From NCBI GenBank assembly GCA_001599595.1, contig BCHH01000002.1, forward strand, positions 2,012,053 to 2,076,052: a stretch of 64,000 nucleotides of DNA. Direction: 5' to 3'. The DNA comes from Beverwykella pulmonaria (taxonomy: Eukaryota > Ascomycota > Dothideomycetes > Pleosporales > Melanommataceae). Positions 40,751 through 52,396 of the stretch are shown one piece after another. The notes under the pieces were generated by a model. That model worked only from the letters and a program-made list of their open reading frames with translations, was not told the DNA's origin and ran no database searches. A program made the translations under genes and the position numbers. Numbering within the stretch: the stretch's first letter is position 1; each line of letters opens with the position of its first letter.

Positions 40751-41662
40751 TGTATCAGACTTTGGTACAGTATTTTCATCTTGGCAGTCGTCGTTGGAGA
40801 GCGGCGCCCTTCTCAGCGCAGCGGAAGGCTTCTACATCCGACCACCTCGAAATTTCTGCAGATTTCATCCCCTTTGTCAAGACGTCTTTACGAGTCGAGT
40901 AGCCTTCTATCGCATGCATACGCCGTCAGAATCTATGGCTGTAGAGCATGGACCGTCAAGGGAGAATGGTCCTTTCATAGGGCACTAGATTGCATCTTTT
41001 TTTATTCATTCCATTCGACGGAGCACACTGAAGCCGCCGCAGAGACACGGGGCTCGGTATCTTTGCAATGACACTCCAGGTGCGGCTTCGAGCATCTGTG
41101 TGAGCCCCAAGAGATAGTCATGACGGGGACGGAAAATTAGCTGATGGGTCAGAAGGCTGCCGGGCGAGGCCCATATGGTGGCTGTGAGTGACTGGACTGG
41201 TTCCGTGGTGCTGGGGAGTATGTGAGTCTTTGCTGGAGCGGAAAACGTCTCGGGCTTTTTTGCGGACGAATCAATTGTACTCTACTAGCATTCATATAAA
41301 TATACCTGTGATGTCGTCCCAAACCTGCACTAATCTGTTTGTAGTATGTATTTGCTTCCAGGGCGTTAGGTAACATTTCACATGATTACATGTTCCCACA
41401 TCCAAGGAGAATAACAGAGGTATGTCTAAGAGCATCCTCAGGAGGCCTAAAACCCCTCCTAGCAGATACAGTGGGGCTCAGTGAGGCAGAGTACATCATT
41501 TTGCCCTCTGCCTGCGCTTTAGTGCACCGCTGTTGTTCTACTTGGACGTTGGACCTGTACAAAGGTAGAGAAGGGTTGGACAAATGCGCCATACTATGTA
41601 TGACTCAAACAAGGTCAAAAAAGTCGCTGTCAGTTCGCGTCAGTCAAGCCTGTACGCGATTG
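40751..41662. other. Intergenic between YAK1 and the Tc1-like element
   Basis: Likely YAK1 3' UTR followed by sequence without recognisable genes. Confidence 0.45.
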
Positions 41663-41667
41663 GATGT

Positions 41668-41700
41668 CACGCGCTAACGGAAATTCCCCGGACACCAAAA
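41668..41700 (+). repeat. Left terminal inverted repeat of the Tc1-like element
   Basis: Exact inverted match to 43106-43138 over all 33 positions. Confidence 0.95.
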
Positions 41701-41781
41701 TCGCCCCGCATCACAACACTGAAACATGCCTCAAGTTTACACAGCAACACCACCTTTACAACGCAATTAATTAATACAAAA

Positions 41782-42885
41782 ATGAACAAACGGGTCCTGA
41801 ATAGCCAGCACGATACACCTAGAAAATCTCAGCTTAAGGGAATCGTGGATTATTGCGATGCGAAGGAGATACCATACTTCAAGCTTGATGTGTTCTGGTT
41901 TGTCGGTGTGGGCAAATCACAAGGATATGAGATATTAAATCAAGACAATGTACTAGCAGATTGAACTCATGGTAATTCTGTATGGGGAGAGCACAGAGGG
42001 AGGCCCCCTGCTTTATTGCAAAAAGATTTATACAAAGTGGAGCAATATATACAGGATTAGGGCTGGGACGCGCGGGCACTTACTTGGGACCAACTGGCCA
42101 AGAACAACAATTTAGACTGCGCAGGCCAAACTCTACGCAATCACATGGGCTCTATGGATTATTACAAGTGTATTGCCTGCCAAAAAGGATGGGTCTCACC
42201 AAGGACTGGAAAAGATCGCAAGGAGTGGAGTACAGTGATGCTAGATTGTTATCCTAAGCCAGAGGATTGGTATTAAGTACGCTTTTCTAACAAGGTGCAT
42301 TGGGGTGTAGGACCACAAGGCAAGCAGCAGATTATTAGGAAACCAGGCGAGAGATACTGTTTAGATTGTATACAAGAACATATTAATTAGGAGGATGAGA
42401 AGCACTTTGAAAGGGCACACTCCTGGGCTGCTGTTGGCTACAACTTTAAATCAGACCTCCACTTCTACAACGTCCCTGGCAACTGCAATAGAAAGATAAG
42501 CCTTAAGGTGTACAGAGATCAAATCCTTAAGCTAATTGTTAAGCCCTGGATTGATCGCGGTGACAACTTTGTCCTAGAGGAAGATAGTGACTTAGGGCAT
42601 GGCACTAGCAAGTTAAATATTGTACGAACCTGGAAGCAAAAAAACGGCCTAGAGACCTACTTCAATTGTCACAACTCACCTAATTTATCGCCTATTAAAA
42701 ACTGCTGGCTGCCTCTAAAGCAATACCTCAAAAGGTTCCCACATTGGGATGAGTTTGAGACAAGGGAACTTGCTATTGATGGCTGGGGCAACGTATTACA
42801 ACACTTTATTAATGAACGTGTACGATCCATGCCCCAGAGACTCAAGGATTGTATTGAGATGGATGGGAGGATTACTGGGTACTAA
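41782..42885 (+). pseudogene. Inactivated Tc1/mariner-type DDE transposase
   Basis: One frame, interrupted by four stop codons, reads through the element: DNA-binding part TPRKSQLKGIVDYCDAKEIP, then ALTWDQLAKNNNLD, the family block MDYYKCIACQKGWVSPRTGK, and the catalytic domain. Compared with the fungal family as I know it, the first catalytic block reads VRFSNKVH (Asp to Asn, Glu to Lys), the second keeps an Asp in FVLEEDSDLGHG, and the third reads LSPIKNCW where SPIENCW is expected (catalytic Glu to Lys). All three substitutions and the stops (TGA, TAG) are explained by G-to-A or C-to-T changes. The protein cannot be active. The end, MPQRLKDCIEMDGRITGY, matches the family C-terminus, so the copy is full length but mutated rather than truncated. 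Confidence 0.88.
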
Positions 42886-43105
42886 TTTTGGGGGTAAATA
42901 GGCATGGGAAGTGGGTGCACGAGGTGTTGATTTCTATGGCAGATAATCTCTTAATATTGACTCCACTGCAACACCACAAACGAGCCTCACTGCTTCCTAA
43001 ATAGGAATTATTAAAAGCAATCACCCTGAATTTAATTCCTGCAAAAAATGCGATGGAAATCGTGTTTGTATGTAGATTTGTATGGGGAGTGGTTTGATGA
43101 GGCAT

Positions 43106-43138
43106 TTTTGGTGTCCGGGGAATTTCCGTTAGCGCGTG
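43106..43138 (-). repeat. Right terminal inverted repeat of the Tc1-like element
   Basis: Exact inverted match to 41668-41700. Confidence 0.95.
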
Positions 43139-43318
43139 GATGTGAACTGCCCCGCACGTGGAAAAATAGTGCGCACAGGCCATCACACTTGACTTGCCAA
43201 GACCCCACCGGAATTTTAACACCACAACTTCATCGCTAGGAACTTTCCAACGCCTGCAGTGCCCGCACTATAAAGATCGAGACGTCCCCGGCAACTCGCA
43301 GACGCAAAAGCAACCATC

Positions 43319-46074
43319 ATGTCTCGATTCTTCACCGCCAGCGACAGCTCCAGCGAGGAGTCCAGCGAGGAGGAGCTCTACAGCGGGGACGAGGCCAAAT
43401 CCGACGCAGAAGACTCTGACGACTTATCCTCGGATGGGTCAGGAGAGGACGATGACAGCGACTCCTCCAGTGGCGACGAAACCGGTGCCAACCGTTTCTT
43501 GCGAGATGCCAGCGATTCAAGTGAGAGCGAAGAGGAGGACGGTCCAAAGGGTTCGAAAAGTGGGAAGGACAAAAGGTTCGAAGAACTGGACAAGACTATT
43601 CAGTTGATTGAAAATGCCCAGAAGATCAACGATTGGGCCGTTATTTCTACCGGTATGTGCATCTGTGTGCCCTGCGAGCGAGGCTCGGGTGCGTGGGTAA
43701 ACACATGGAGACTGACTTCGTGGACATGTAGAGTTCGACAAACTGAATCGACAGATCCCAGCTCTGATCAAACAAAACGATGGAAAGGTACCCAAGCTCT
43801 ACATCCAGGCCATCGCCGACCTGGAGACGATCACGATCGAGACTGTCGAGAAGCAGAAGGTCACACCCAAGAAGATGAATGCGATCAACACCCGCGGTCT
43901 CAATGCTGTTCGACAGCGCGTCCGGAAGAATAACAAGGACTACGCCAAGGACGTTGATGCGTACAGAGAGAATAAGGAAGAGTTCATGAGAGAGGAGGCA
44001 GTTGTGGAGGAGAAGGTCAAGAAGCCAAAGCCTCATAAGCCGGCTGCTGGTGTCTCTCTCGATGAGCTTGCGGCCGACGACGAGGGTTTCACAATGGTGG
44101 GCGCTGGCGGCAGGGCTGTCCTGCTCACCCCGGAGAGCATCCTTAAGCACATTCGATCCATTGTCGAGCAGAGAGGCCGGAAGAACGCAGACAGGCTCGA
44201 GCACATCCGGACACTGGAGAGGCTGTTCGACGTTGCCACTAACGATTACCAAAAGATCAGGGTCTTATTGACAGTCATTTCGACGAGATTCGACTTGACA
44301 TCCGGCACCGGCAGCCAAATGGCTCCGGAACAATGGAAACTGTTCGTTGTACAGTCTTGATCTACCTGACGTGCCGCTAATGTTATCATAGGGCTGAGCA
44401 GGAATTTGGCAAGCTTCTCCAGATTCTCGAGTCCAACGGAGATATCGTTGTCATCGAAAACGCCGAGGAGTGGGAGGATGACGACAAGCTACCCACCATC
44501 ACTCCTGGAGAGATCTTCCGCATCCCTGGGAGCATCGTATCGTTTGTCGAGAGGCTTGATGATGAGCTCACCCGGTCACTTCAGCACATCGACCCTCATA
44601 CGGCCGAGTATGTCGAGCGGTTGAGCGATGAAGGCGCGCTTTATGCCACTTTGGTTCGCACATTGGTGTATATTGAGGCCCTGAAGAAGAACCCCAAACT
44701 CGACCTGTCACAAGACGCCCTGAACCGGGTTGTCATGCGCCGATTGGAGCACGTCTACTTCAAGGTATGCAGCTCATGAACTAACAAGTATCGATGCATT
44801 GCTAACCAATGTAGCCGTCCCAAGTCGTGACCATCCTCGAGTCAAACACATGGAAAGCTATTCCGTCAAGTCTCGACTCTGAAATCACACCCCGTGCCAT
44901 CGCCAACGACACCGCATCTCTTGTCCAGACATTATGCACATATCTCTTCAAGAACAGTGAGGGTATCATCCGAGCCCGAGCTATGCTATGCCAAATCTAC
45001 TTCCTAGCATTGCACGACCACTACTACAAGGCTCGCGACATGATGCTCATGTCCCATCTCCAGGAGACGATCAGCAACTTCGACGTAAACACGCAAATCC
45101 TCTTCAACCGCGCGCTTGTTCAAGTCGGTCTATGTGCATTCCGTGCCGGCCTGGTTTATGAGGCGCAAACCTCGCTGCAGGAAATCTGCGGTAGCAACAG
45201 GCAGAAGGAGCTTCTCGCACAGGGTCTTCAGATGCAGCGGTTCTCCCAAATCTCCCCCGAACAGGAGCGTCTCGAACGCCAACGTCAACTTCCCTTCCAC
45301 ATGCACATCAACCTCGAACTCCTGGAATGCGTCTACCTCACTTGCTCTATGCTCCTAGAAATCCCACTCCTCGCACAGATCGGTTCGTCTCCTGACATCC
45401 GGAAGCGCGTCATCAGCAAGACCTACCGCCGTCTCTTAGAGTACCATGAGCGACAGATCTTCACCGGCCCACCCGAGAACACTCGCGACCACGTCATGCA
45501 GGCTTCCAAGGCGCTATCCGCAGGCGAATGGAAGAAGTCGGCCGAATTCATTAACACTATCAAGATTTGGGAGCTGATGGCCAACACGGAGAAGATTAGG
45601 GACATGCTGACTGCGCAGATCCAAGAGGAGGGACTACGGACATATCTCTTCACATACGCTCCTTTCTACGACACGCTCGCCGTCTCCACGCTCGCAGCCA
45701 TGTTCGAGCTCTCCGAGCGCAAGGTGTCAGCTATAGTTTCTAAGATGATTTCTCACGAGGAGCTCGCTGCCGCTCTGGACCAGGTCAACTCGGCAATCAT
45801 CTTCCGGAAGGGTGTCGAGCTGTCGAGATTGCAGAGCTTGGCTCTTAGTCTCAGTGATAAGGCGTCGGGCTTGATCGAGGCTAACGAGAAGACGCTCGAG
45901 ACAAGAACACAGGGCACAGCTAATGCCTTTGAGAGACAGGGAGGCCGTGGTCGTGGACGCGGCGGACGAGGTGGTGGCAGAGGTGGTGGTGGCCGTGGTG
46001 GTGGTATTGGTAGAGGTGGAGGTGGTAACCAGCAGTTCACTGGCGGTGCGTTGGGAAGGGCTATTCAGGCTTAG
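43319..46074 (+). CDS. NIP1: Translation initiation factor eIF3 subunit C (Nip1)
   Basis: Core scaffold of the eIF3 complex on the 40S ribosome, binding eIF1 and eIF5. Four exons, 43319-43652, 43732-44341, 44392-44764 and 44815-46074, give 858 residues. The N-terminus is very acidic and serine-rich ([20 protein letters not shown]), as in all eIF3c. The middle has [20 protein letters not shown] and [16 protein letters not shown], family signatures restored by splicing. The C-terminal part is a PCI domain ([20 protein letters not shown] through [20 protein letters not shown] and the winged-helix part). The tail is an RGG/Gly-rich stretch. Intron 2 uses a GTTCGT donor, supported by the continuous join [14 protein letters not shown]. 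The start codon lies only 176 bp from the right end of the Tc1-like element, so the transposon sits in or next to its promoter. Confidence 0.96.
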
Positions 46075-46622
46075 GGAGTTTTCATGGTTTGACAAGTATG
46101 ATTATGGGTTCTTTTAAGACGGACTATTGGTGTAGTTAATGGCATATCTGCCTACGAGCCGAGAGCAGAGATGGTCAACGAGTGAGTGCATCTGATCATC
46201 ATCAATTCATCAATGGAAAATACAAGATAGCTTAGTCTGGTTCTTAGATTTTTTGGTTCGTGTGATATGCGGCTATATATATATCCTGCAATATCTTTCC
46301 ATGTACACGATGACCCTGAAAGGCTCAAGTGACACGTAAATCAACAATAGATGATTATACTGGTTCCCCTCTGGAATTTCACACACTCTTGTTTCGTACA
46401 AGAATGCGAGTCTTCGCTCCCCCTCTACCATCTCCCCTCCTCCTGCCGCATACAAGATATAGGAATGTCTTCCTCTTGTTGGCACTTCTTCTGACGTCTA
46501 CCTCCCGTTCTCTCGCTGGGACTCGCGTATCAGGATGCCTGCGCACAATCCTAATCAACGGCATCCACCCTCTTAAGATACTCAATATCTAACCAAATGC
46601 TTTCCTACCACCTTCCTCCTCT
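46075..46622. other. Convergent intergenic region
   Basis: Tail-to-tail space between eIF3c and SNF8; no gene seen. Confidence 0.5.
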
Positions 46623-47453
46623 TCAGCCCCCTGTCCCTATCCCCATCCCACCCGCCCCCATCCCCGCCCCCGTCCCTGCCCCCATAAACGCCGGACTCCA
46701 ATACTCGTTCTCCCCGGCTTGACAATCAACCCAAACAAGACTATCCGCCATCAAATCCTCGACGACCGCAATCGCCCTCGGCCTTTCCCACCCCAGATTC
46801 AATTGCAGCATACTCACCGTCACATAGCCGAGCACCTGGATGGCTTCCAGCACTGTGCTCTGATCGTTGTTCAGCTCTTTTGGCACACTTCTTATCAGCG
46901 ACCGATGCCCGATCTTGAGGATGCTGAAACACGAGCCGAGCGGCGAGAGGGATTCAACGGCGCGCTGAACATCGTCGTCGGATACGGTCATGTTGGATCC
47001 TATCCCGCCCGATTGGCCCTCCGAGATTCGAGACCGGACTTCGGAGACAGAAATGAGCCCGCCGTTTTCGGCGCGGGTAGCTCGACATGTCTCCACGATC
47101 AAGACGCCCAAATTGAAATAGAAATCATTGACCGTACCCCCGAGCAACTGGGCCCATATGCTTCCCCCTCCTTTACTTTCTGATGAGGGGTTTGTATGGC
47201 TGGAGGCGAGGAAATCGACGCCGAGGGCGGAGCACATGCGTGCGAATTCGGCGCGGAAGGCGGGATTTGCACGGATGTCTTTGCTGTGAGTGAGGGCGAA
47301 GTTGTGGAGGAGCGATTGGAAGACGGAGAGTTGGGTTTGGAGACTGGTGGAGTGGGTGGCGCGGAGAGAGGCGCCGTGGGTTGTGTATGCGGACGAGGAG
47401 AGGCGCGAGGTCGAGAAGGAGGACAGGCCGGGGGTGCGGCGGGTGCGGTCCAT
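46623..47453 (-). CDS. SNF8: ESCRT-II subunit Snf8/Vps22 (EAP30 family)
   Basis: Single exon in the coding part, 276 residues. Family role: core ESCRT-II component for sorting ubiquitinated cargo into multivesicular endosomes, and in fungi for PacC ambient-pH signalling. Signatures: N-terminal LSSSAYTTHGASLRATHSTSL, coiled region QLSVFQSLLHNFALTHSKDI, then NPAFRAEFARMCSALGVDFL, IWAQLLGGTVNDFYFNLGVL and the C-terminal winged helix QVLGYVTVSMLQLNLGWERP with RAIAVVEDLMADSLVWVDCQ. The C-terminus ends in a Met/Gly/Ala low-complexity tail that is unusual. A GCTAAC...CACAG block just upstream of the ATG hints at an intron in the 5' UTR. Divergent from AAR2. Confidence 0.93.
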   Translation of the reverse strand: MDRTRRTPGLSSFSTSRLSSSAYTTHGASLRATHSTSLQTQLSVFQSLLHNFALTHSKDIRANPAFRAEFARMCSALGVDFLASSHTNPSSESKGGGSIWAQLLGGTVNDFYFNLGVLIVETCRATRAENGGLISVSEVRSRISEGQSGGIGSNMTVSDDDVQRAVESLSPLGSCFSILKIGHRSLIRSVPKELNNDQSTVLEAIQVLGYVTVSMLQLNLGWERPRAIAVVEDLMADSLVWVDCQAGENEYWSPAFMGAGTGAGMGAGGMGIGTGG

Positions 47454-48188
47454 TTTGCTGGAGGGTGGGAGGTGGGAGGTCGTGGGGAGGTCGTTGAGGC
47501 GGTAGTTTTGGGCTGTGGTTAGCGCATCGATTGGGAGGTGCGAATGAAGGTATGGGGCGGCCCGTGAAGTCGAGCGGATCGATGGCGTTGGTATGGTGGG
47601 GGTTGGTTTCTAGAGAGACGGACGATGCGGTATACAGTGTGCGGTGGGGTGAACGGCAGCGATGAGATTACAGCGTGTATTTATGAGGTCTCGTCTGTGA
47701 GGTGTGAGCAAAATAGGCGTGTCTGCATCTTGGTGTTGCTGTACCAATGGGATAGGTCCTCGAACAGTGGCCGGGACGATGGTGGGGCTCTGGGAAGGGC
47801 TTGGCAGAACCAAGGCAGGCACACCAAATGACGTGGGACATGCCGCTTCTGCTCACAGCACACTACGCGATAAACTGTCCCGTCGGCACCATGGCACTGT
47901 CATAGGCCATCTACCCTTATAAAAAGGTAAGAGTATGCTGATACTGCTCAACTCTGCCTAGCCCTCCATCCACAGCCATCCACAGCCATCCACGGTCTCT
48001 GCAGATCGCTCTTCCCCGCTGCATATCAAATCTTCCGCACAGGTAGCACTTGTACGCTTGTTTCCGCATTCCCACCTTCCACTCCACATGATACCCAATA
48101 AAACCCTTTCCACCTAAACTTATTAATATACCCCTCCGCCAAGATTCTCCGCCACACGGCTTTCGAGGCGTTGTTCTACGTCTCCAAG
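47454..48188. other. Divergent promoter between SNF8 and AAR2
   Basis: No coding sequence supported. Contains tandem CATCCACAGC units at about 47968-47993 on the + strand. Confidence 0.5.
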
Positions 48189-49520
48189 ATGGACCCAGCC
48201 TCGCAGACACACTGTGTGCTGCTGCTGGACCTCCCGCCATCAGCGCTGGGCGGCATCGACTTGCTCTCGTTCACGACCACGCCCCGCTTTCGCGGCGTCA
48301 AGAATGTTCCCCCTGGTCTGCATTTTGTGTTTGTGGCTAGCGATGCTTCCCTGTCTGTGAGGCACGGCGCCTGGTTTTACATCTCGCCCGGCGCAGGCTC
48401 TCCGCAGGTGCTCCTCAAGCGGTGGGATGCTGCGACTGAAGATTTGGTCGCCGCCACAGAGCCGACAGAGGTGCTGCGGTGGAAAGCAAATCTAGGCAGC
48501 ATATGGAAAGACGGGCTGACGCCGTACCGACAAACGGTTCCCACCACAGATACGCGGGAAGACGAGGGTGTGATGGAGGAATCTACAGATTGGAACCAAC
48601 TGACGTCCAAAATCAACCCAACGCTACTATCGCGCATTACGGGCCTCAATCCAGATCACTGGAGCCTGACGTCGGCTTCTTCGGCGGCACAGGACGAGGA
48701 TAGCATACCAGGTCTGGAGTCCAGTAACAGCATTCTCCACCCCGAGAAAGAGCTCCATTTCTTGCCCATTGACCTGAAGCGGACGTGGAGAGACGGCGCA
48801 ACGGGGCGGGAAAGGACCGAAGGCGCACAAGACCGGTCCTGGGCCCTGGGAGAGCTGATGGAGAAGCATTGTCAGGGGAGGAATCAACGGACGCGAGAAT
48901 CAGAAATCCTCGGCGAAATACAGTTCGCGTTCCTGATGGTCCTGACACTCAACAACAACTCTTGTCTGGAGCAGTGGAAGCGGTTGTTAGGCTTGCTTCT
49001 CACATGTCACCGGGCGATCAGGGAGCGCGCGAACATGTTCATCGAGTTGCTGCGCACGCTCAAATTGCAACTGAGCCATTGCGCGGATATGGAGGCGGGC
49101 ATGTTCGATATGAACGAGCATGGAGGAGGGTTCCTCAAACCGCTGCTTCGCAAGTTCCGCAAGGCACTAGACGACTTTGATGGGAAATGGAAGGCCGACC
49201 TCGTAGATGAATTCGACGAGCTTCAAGACTTCCTGCAGCAACAGTTCGGATGGGAACTCGATGACTCGTTTGTGAAGCGCGGAATGCTTGAACTGGAGGA
49301 CGGCGAGCGGGTTGAGATGGATGTCAATGGCGCCGACGAAGACGACGAATCTGGCGAATATGCTCCCCTTATCGTCGAGCTGACCCCGTCGCAAATGAAA
49401 GAGCTAAACGGGGCCGCCAGAGGCCATAGCGCAGAGAGCGACAGCGACGGTGTTGCCGACGACTTATCCGACGAGTCTGAGAACGACGCCGATCTCGAGG
49501 ATATGGATACGCGATTTTGA
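48189..49520 (+). CDS. AAR2: AAR2-type splicing factor (U5 snRNP assembly)
   Basis: Single exon, 443 residues from the first ATG at 48189. Family role: chaperone that binds Prp8 during U5 snRNP maturation. N-terminal domain: HCVLLLDLPPSALGGIDLLS, then FRGVKNVPPGLHFVFVAS and RHGAWFYI, a strong AAR2 signature. The middle has LGEIQFAFLMVLTLNNNSCL and QWKRLLGLLLTCHRAI, the helical C-terminal domain. The end is acidic and Ser/Asp-rich (ELNGAARGHSAESDSDGVAD), with a long negatively charged tail. A TTG codon 18 bases upstream is in frame but unlikely to start translation. No introns seen. Shares a 735-bp divergent promoter with SNF8. Confidence 0.88.
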   Translation: MDPASQTHCVLLLDLPPSALGGIDLLSFTTTPRFRGVKNVPPGLHFVFVASDASLSVRHGAWFYISPGAGSPQVLLKRWDAATEDLVAATEPTEVLRWKANLGSIWKDGLTPYRQTVPTTDTREDEGVMEESTDWNQLTSKINPTLLSRITGLNPDHWSLTSASSAAQDEDSIPGLESSNSILHPEKELHFLPIDLKRTWRDGATGRERTEGAQDRSWALGELMEKHCQGRNQRTRESEILGEIQFAFLMVLTLNNNSCLEQWKRLLGLLLTCHRAIRERANMFIELLRTLKLQLSHCADMEAGMFDMNEHGGGFLKPLLRKFRKALDDFDGKWKADLVDEFDELQDFLQQQFGWELDDSFVKRGMLELEDGERVEMDVNGADEDDESGEYAPLIVELTPSQMKELNGAARGHSAESDSDGVADDLSDESENDADLEDMDTRF

Positions 49521-50623
49521 TTAGGACGTGCGTTTTCCAAGATTCCGGTGAGTCGCGTTCGGCAACGGGGAGAAAATTGCTTCGCGTTCGGTTTGGCTCG
49601 TTTTCGATTCGGATCCCGTTGCCAAAACAGCCACTGTGACATCTACAGCCCAACACCGGTGTTTTGATAAAAGATTCTTTGCCATCCACCAGCCACACAC
49701 CCGCGTGCCAGAGCCTCCGGACTTGGGTCAAGCGATACTTTTAAGCTGTGCTTTTAAGTTTGGTCTCGAGGTTTCTGCCCTCGGCTCATGTAACAATGTC
49801 CATTGTCCACAAGCAGTCGTTTAGCGCTGCCTCAAGCGCGAGTCGTTTCAAAAATAGCAGAGAAGCAATGCGGGAAGGCCTGCAAGGGGGATGTCCAATC
49901 AAACGCTGCGCGAGGGAGATTGCTGACGGTGCTATCCTTGGTAGTGTGGAAATAATACTGGGAACTCCAGATCAAGCACAGCCATAAGATCGACGTCTTG
50001 TCAGAACTCTGAACTTCCTGCTCTTCTTGATGGTGAGTGAATGTGTGATTGAAGTAATTAAGGAGCTCGAGGCTAGAGACTGGTGGGAATATGAAGAACA
50101 ACCGCTTGACCGCATTCAATGCGAGGCGCTGGCTGGCCGCTCAAGATACGAAGCAATGCATGACCGGCACTGGTTCGCCCCCAAAAGAAGCGTACTCACT
50201 AACCCAAATCGGGAGATTTGAAGCTTACCCTGCCCGCTAACAAGTCGCGGGGCCAGGGTCGCGACATCGCAAAGAGGGTAGAGCTGAGGCTGAGGCGCTT
50301 TGCATGTGTGATCATTGGACCCGGCGGCGCAGCTGAGATGGGGGCGTTGCCAACAACTGGGGATGAGAGCTTGGCCGACCTATGGGATCAACTTAAAGTG
50401 GGCTGTGCACCACCTTCACTTCCCCTAGAGCAGACGGCTGTGCGCTCGGACAGGCGATAAAAACGGATGGCTGCCTCGAAAACGTTTGTATAACTCTAGC
50501 TGCATTCCAACCCATTTTCACTGTTCGCGGACTCCCCTATTCTGGAACTATATATCTCAAACCAACCAACACCGACACTCATAAACGCGTTTCCACACGA
50601 ACAACAGAGACACTACCATCGAA
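49521..50623. other. Intergenic between AAR2 and the LITAF-like gene
   Basis: Short frames only, none with recognisable domains; a pyrimidine-rich leader precedes the LITAF-like start. Confidence 0.45.
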
Positions 50624-51462
50624 ATGGAGAAGCAAGGAGGTGAGTTCGCTGCATTCTTACGCGCCTCTTTCTACACGTGTTACCACGCTTTTCCCCCCAC
50701 CCACCGCGGCTTCGAACCTCGAGCCCTGCGAGACATGACGAGCCTCCCTCTCCCTCTCCTTCGCTCTTCCAGATCCCCACGAACCACTCTAACACCTCCT
50801 CCCAGTCCCCATGAACCAATTCCCGCAGTCGCCAGACATGCATGCGCAAGCGGGCCAACCACCGGTGTACCAAGACCCCAACCAGCCCCAACAACAACCC
50901 CAATTCCAGCAGAACCAGATGTATGCGCAGCCCCAGCAGCAGTACGCTGGATCACCGCCGCCGCTCCAGCAGCAGCAGAGCGGGTACATGCAGCCCCAGC
51001 CTGGAATGCCGCAACAGCAACAGCAGCAGCACAACCCCGGCATGCCGCCTCAGCAACAGAGTGGACAGGTGTATCAGAGCGCCACACCTATTGCGAACTT
51101 GAATAGGAGTCCTGCGCCTGCGGATTGTCCTGCGTGCGGGCAGAGGGCGATGACGAATGTTGCGTACGAGACGGGAAACACAGTGCAGTAAGTGACCCTC
51201 ATCCCATTCGGATCCAGAAAACTCCATCTTGTAAAGGAATGAGATGGCATGGGATGGTTTCGATTCGGAGTCTACAATTTGGAATGAGAACTGACGTTGA
51301 AACAGCGCCTGGGCCCTCGGTCTCTGCTGTCTCGCCTGTCTGGGATGTATCCCTTACCTCATGACATCGCTCAAGGATGTCCAGCACAAGTGCGGTCGCT
51401 GCGGCGTGCTGCTCGCTACTTGGCATCGTAGCGGCACCACCGAGGTGCACATCCACTCTTAG
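50624..51462 (+). CDS. LITAF-domain (zinc-ribbon) membrane-associated protein
   Basis: Three exons, 50624-50639 (16 nt), 50806-51187 and 51306-51462, give 184 residues. The N-terminal ~105 residues are a Pro/Gln/Met-rich disordered region (NQFPQSPDMHAQAGQPPVYQ onward). The C-terminal LITAF domain has the first knuckle DCPACGQRAMTNV, a central hydrophobic membrane-inserting stretch ALGLCCLACLGCIPYLM, and the second knuckle VQHKCGRCGVLLATW; the pair CxxC/CxxC binds zinc. The domain is complete only after removing the 118-bp second intron. LITAF proteins sit on the cytosolic face of endosomal or plasma membranes. The tiny first exon (MEKQG plus one base) is typical for fungal members but is the least certain part. 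Confidence 0.87.
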
Positions 51463-52396
51463 ACGCCCCTACCGCACAGCAACACCGATCGAGCATACAT
51501 CAAAATGAAACAGACTGGGGAGTTGAAGTTGGGGAAAGCAGCGACGAGACTATCAGATACCACGGATGGAAGAGAGGCGGGGCGTTGGTAAATTGTGTCT
51601 CTGGAACCGTTTTGGGTTCGTTGACATTGTATTACTGTTTTAATAATTGGAAATGATATACACCTTTCGCATTTTCGCATTGCTTACTTTTGATCCCCCA
51701 GTTGTGTCATACGGAGCATGTCGGGTTCGACTGCGTCGAAGGGAGTTGGAGCATTTGAGAGGTAGAAGGCGGAACGGAAAGTGTCGAGTGGTTTGGTAGG
51801 TATACTGATTGGCAAGGGACATGACAGGAGCCTAAGGAGACCTGAGTCTCAGGTGAACTCTCATCCAAAAAGGTTTGTACGCTTGGTTGATAACACGTGA
51901 TACAATTTAGCGAGGGTATATATGTCTCTCGGATGAATTAATGCCAAGTCAACATCAACTTCCCTGTCTCCTCTGAAAATAAAAGCGTCTGAATATATTC
52001 TGAATCGATTCCTAATACATTCGGGATGTCTACCTTCCCTGTTATTGTCTTTCCGACCACATGGTCATCAAATGATGAAATAGAGATACTTATCCAGTGG
52101 CTGAGGAAAATGAATGGAATCAAGACGGCTCTGTGTAATATTCTAATATATTACTTATATTTGTCAAGGCCCCTCAACCACCTGAAGACGATGATACACT
52201 CTTTATATTTAATTATCGTAATCACGAAATTACTGCGAGCAAGATTATTCATACACAGCATCAGTCCCAGACTCCACAGCTTTATCTGGAAGAGATTATG
52301 GCAATTAACCAAAAGATCCACGATCCTAACCTTATAATTGGGTACGAATAAATCCCCAACGTATTCATAAAACATTGTTAGCCAGTCTTCTTAAGT
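51463..52396. other. Intergenic, AT-rich, no gene seen
   Basis: Left border of the accessory block; open frames here are short and without domains. Confidence 0.45.

Larger units (their letters stand above)
41663..43143. mobile_element. Tc1-like DNA transposon with perfect 33-bp terminal inverted repeats
   Basis: The 33 bp at 41668-41700 (starting CACGCGCTAACGGAAATTCC) recur as an exact reverse complement at 43106-43138. Both ends are directly flanked by GATGT (41663-41667 and 43139-43143), which could be a 5-bp target duplication. Alternatively the true ends are the TA dinucleotides inside CGCTAACGG/CCGTTAGCG, giving the TA duplication usual for this superfamily and leaving a palindromic target. 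The interior encodes a broken transposase, annotated separately. Confidence 0.88.

Noticed and set aside
43332..44252. Minus-strand open frames across eIF3c
   Set aside because: Antisense shadows of acidic/serine-rich codons in eIF3c.
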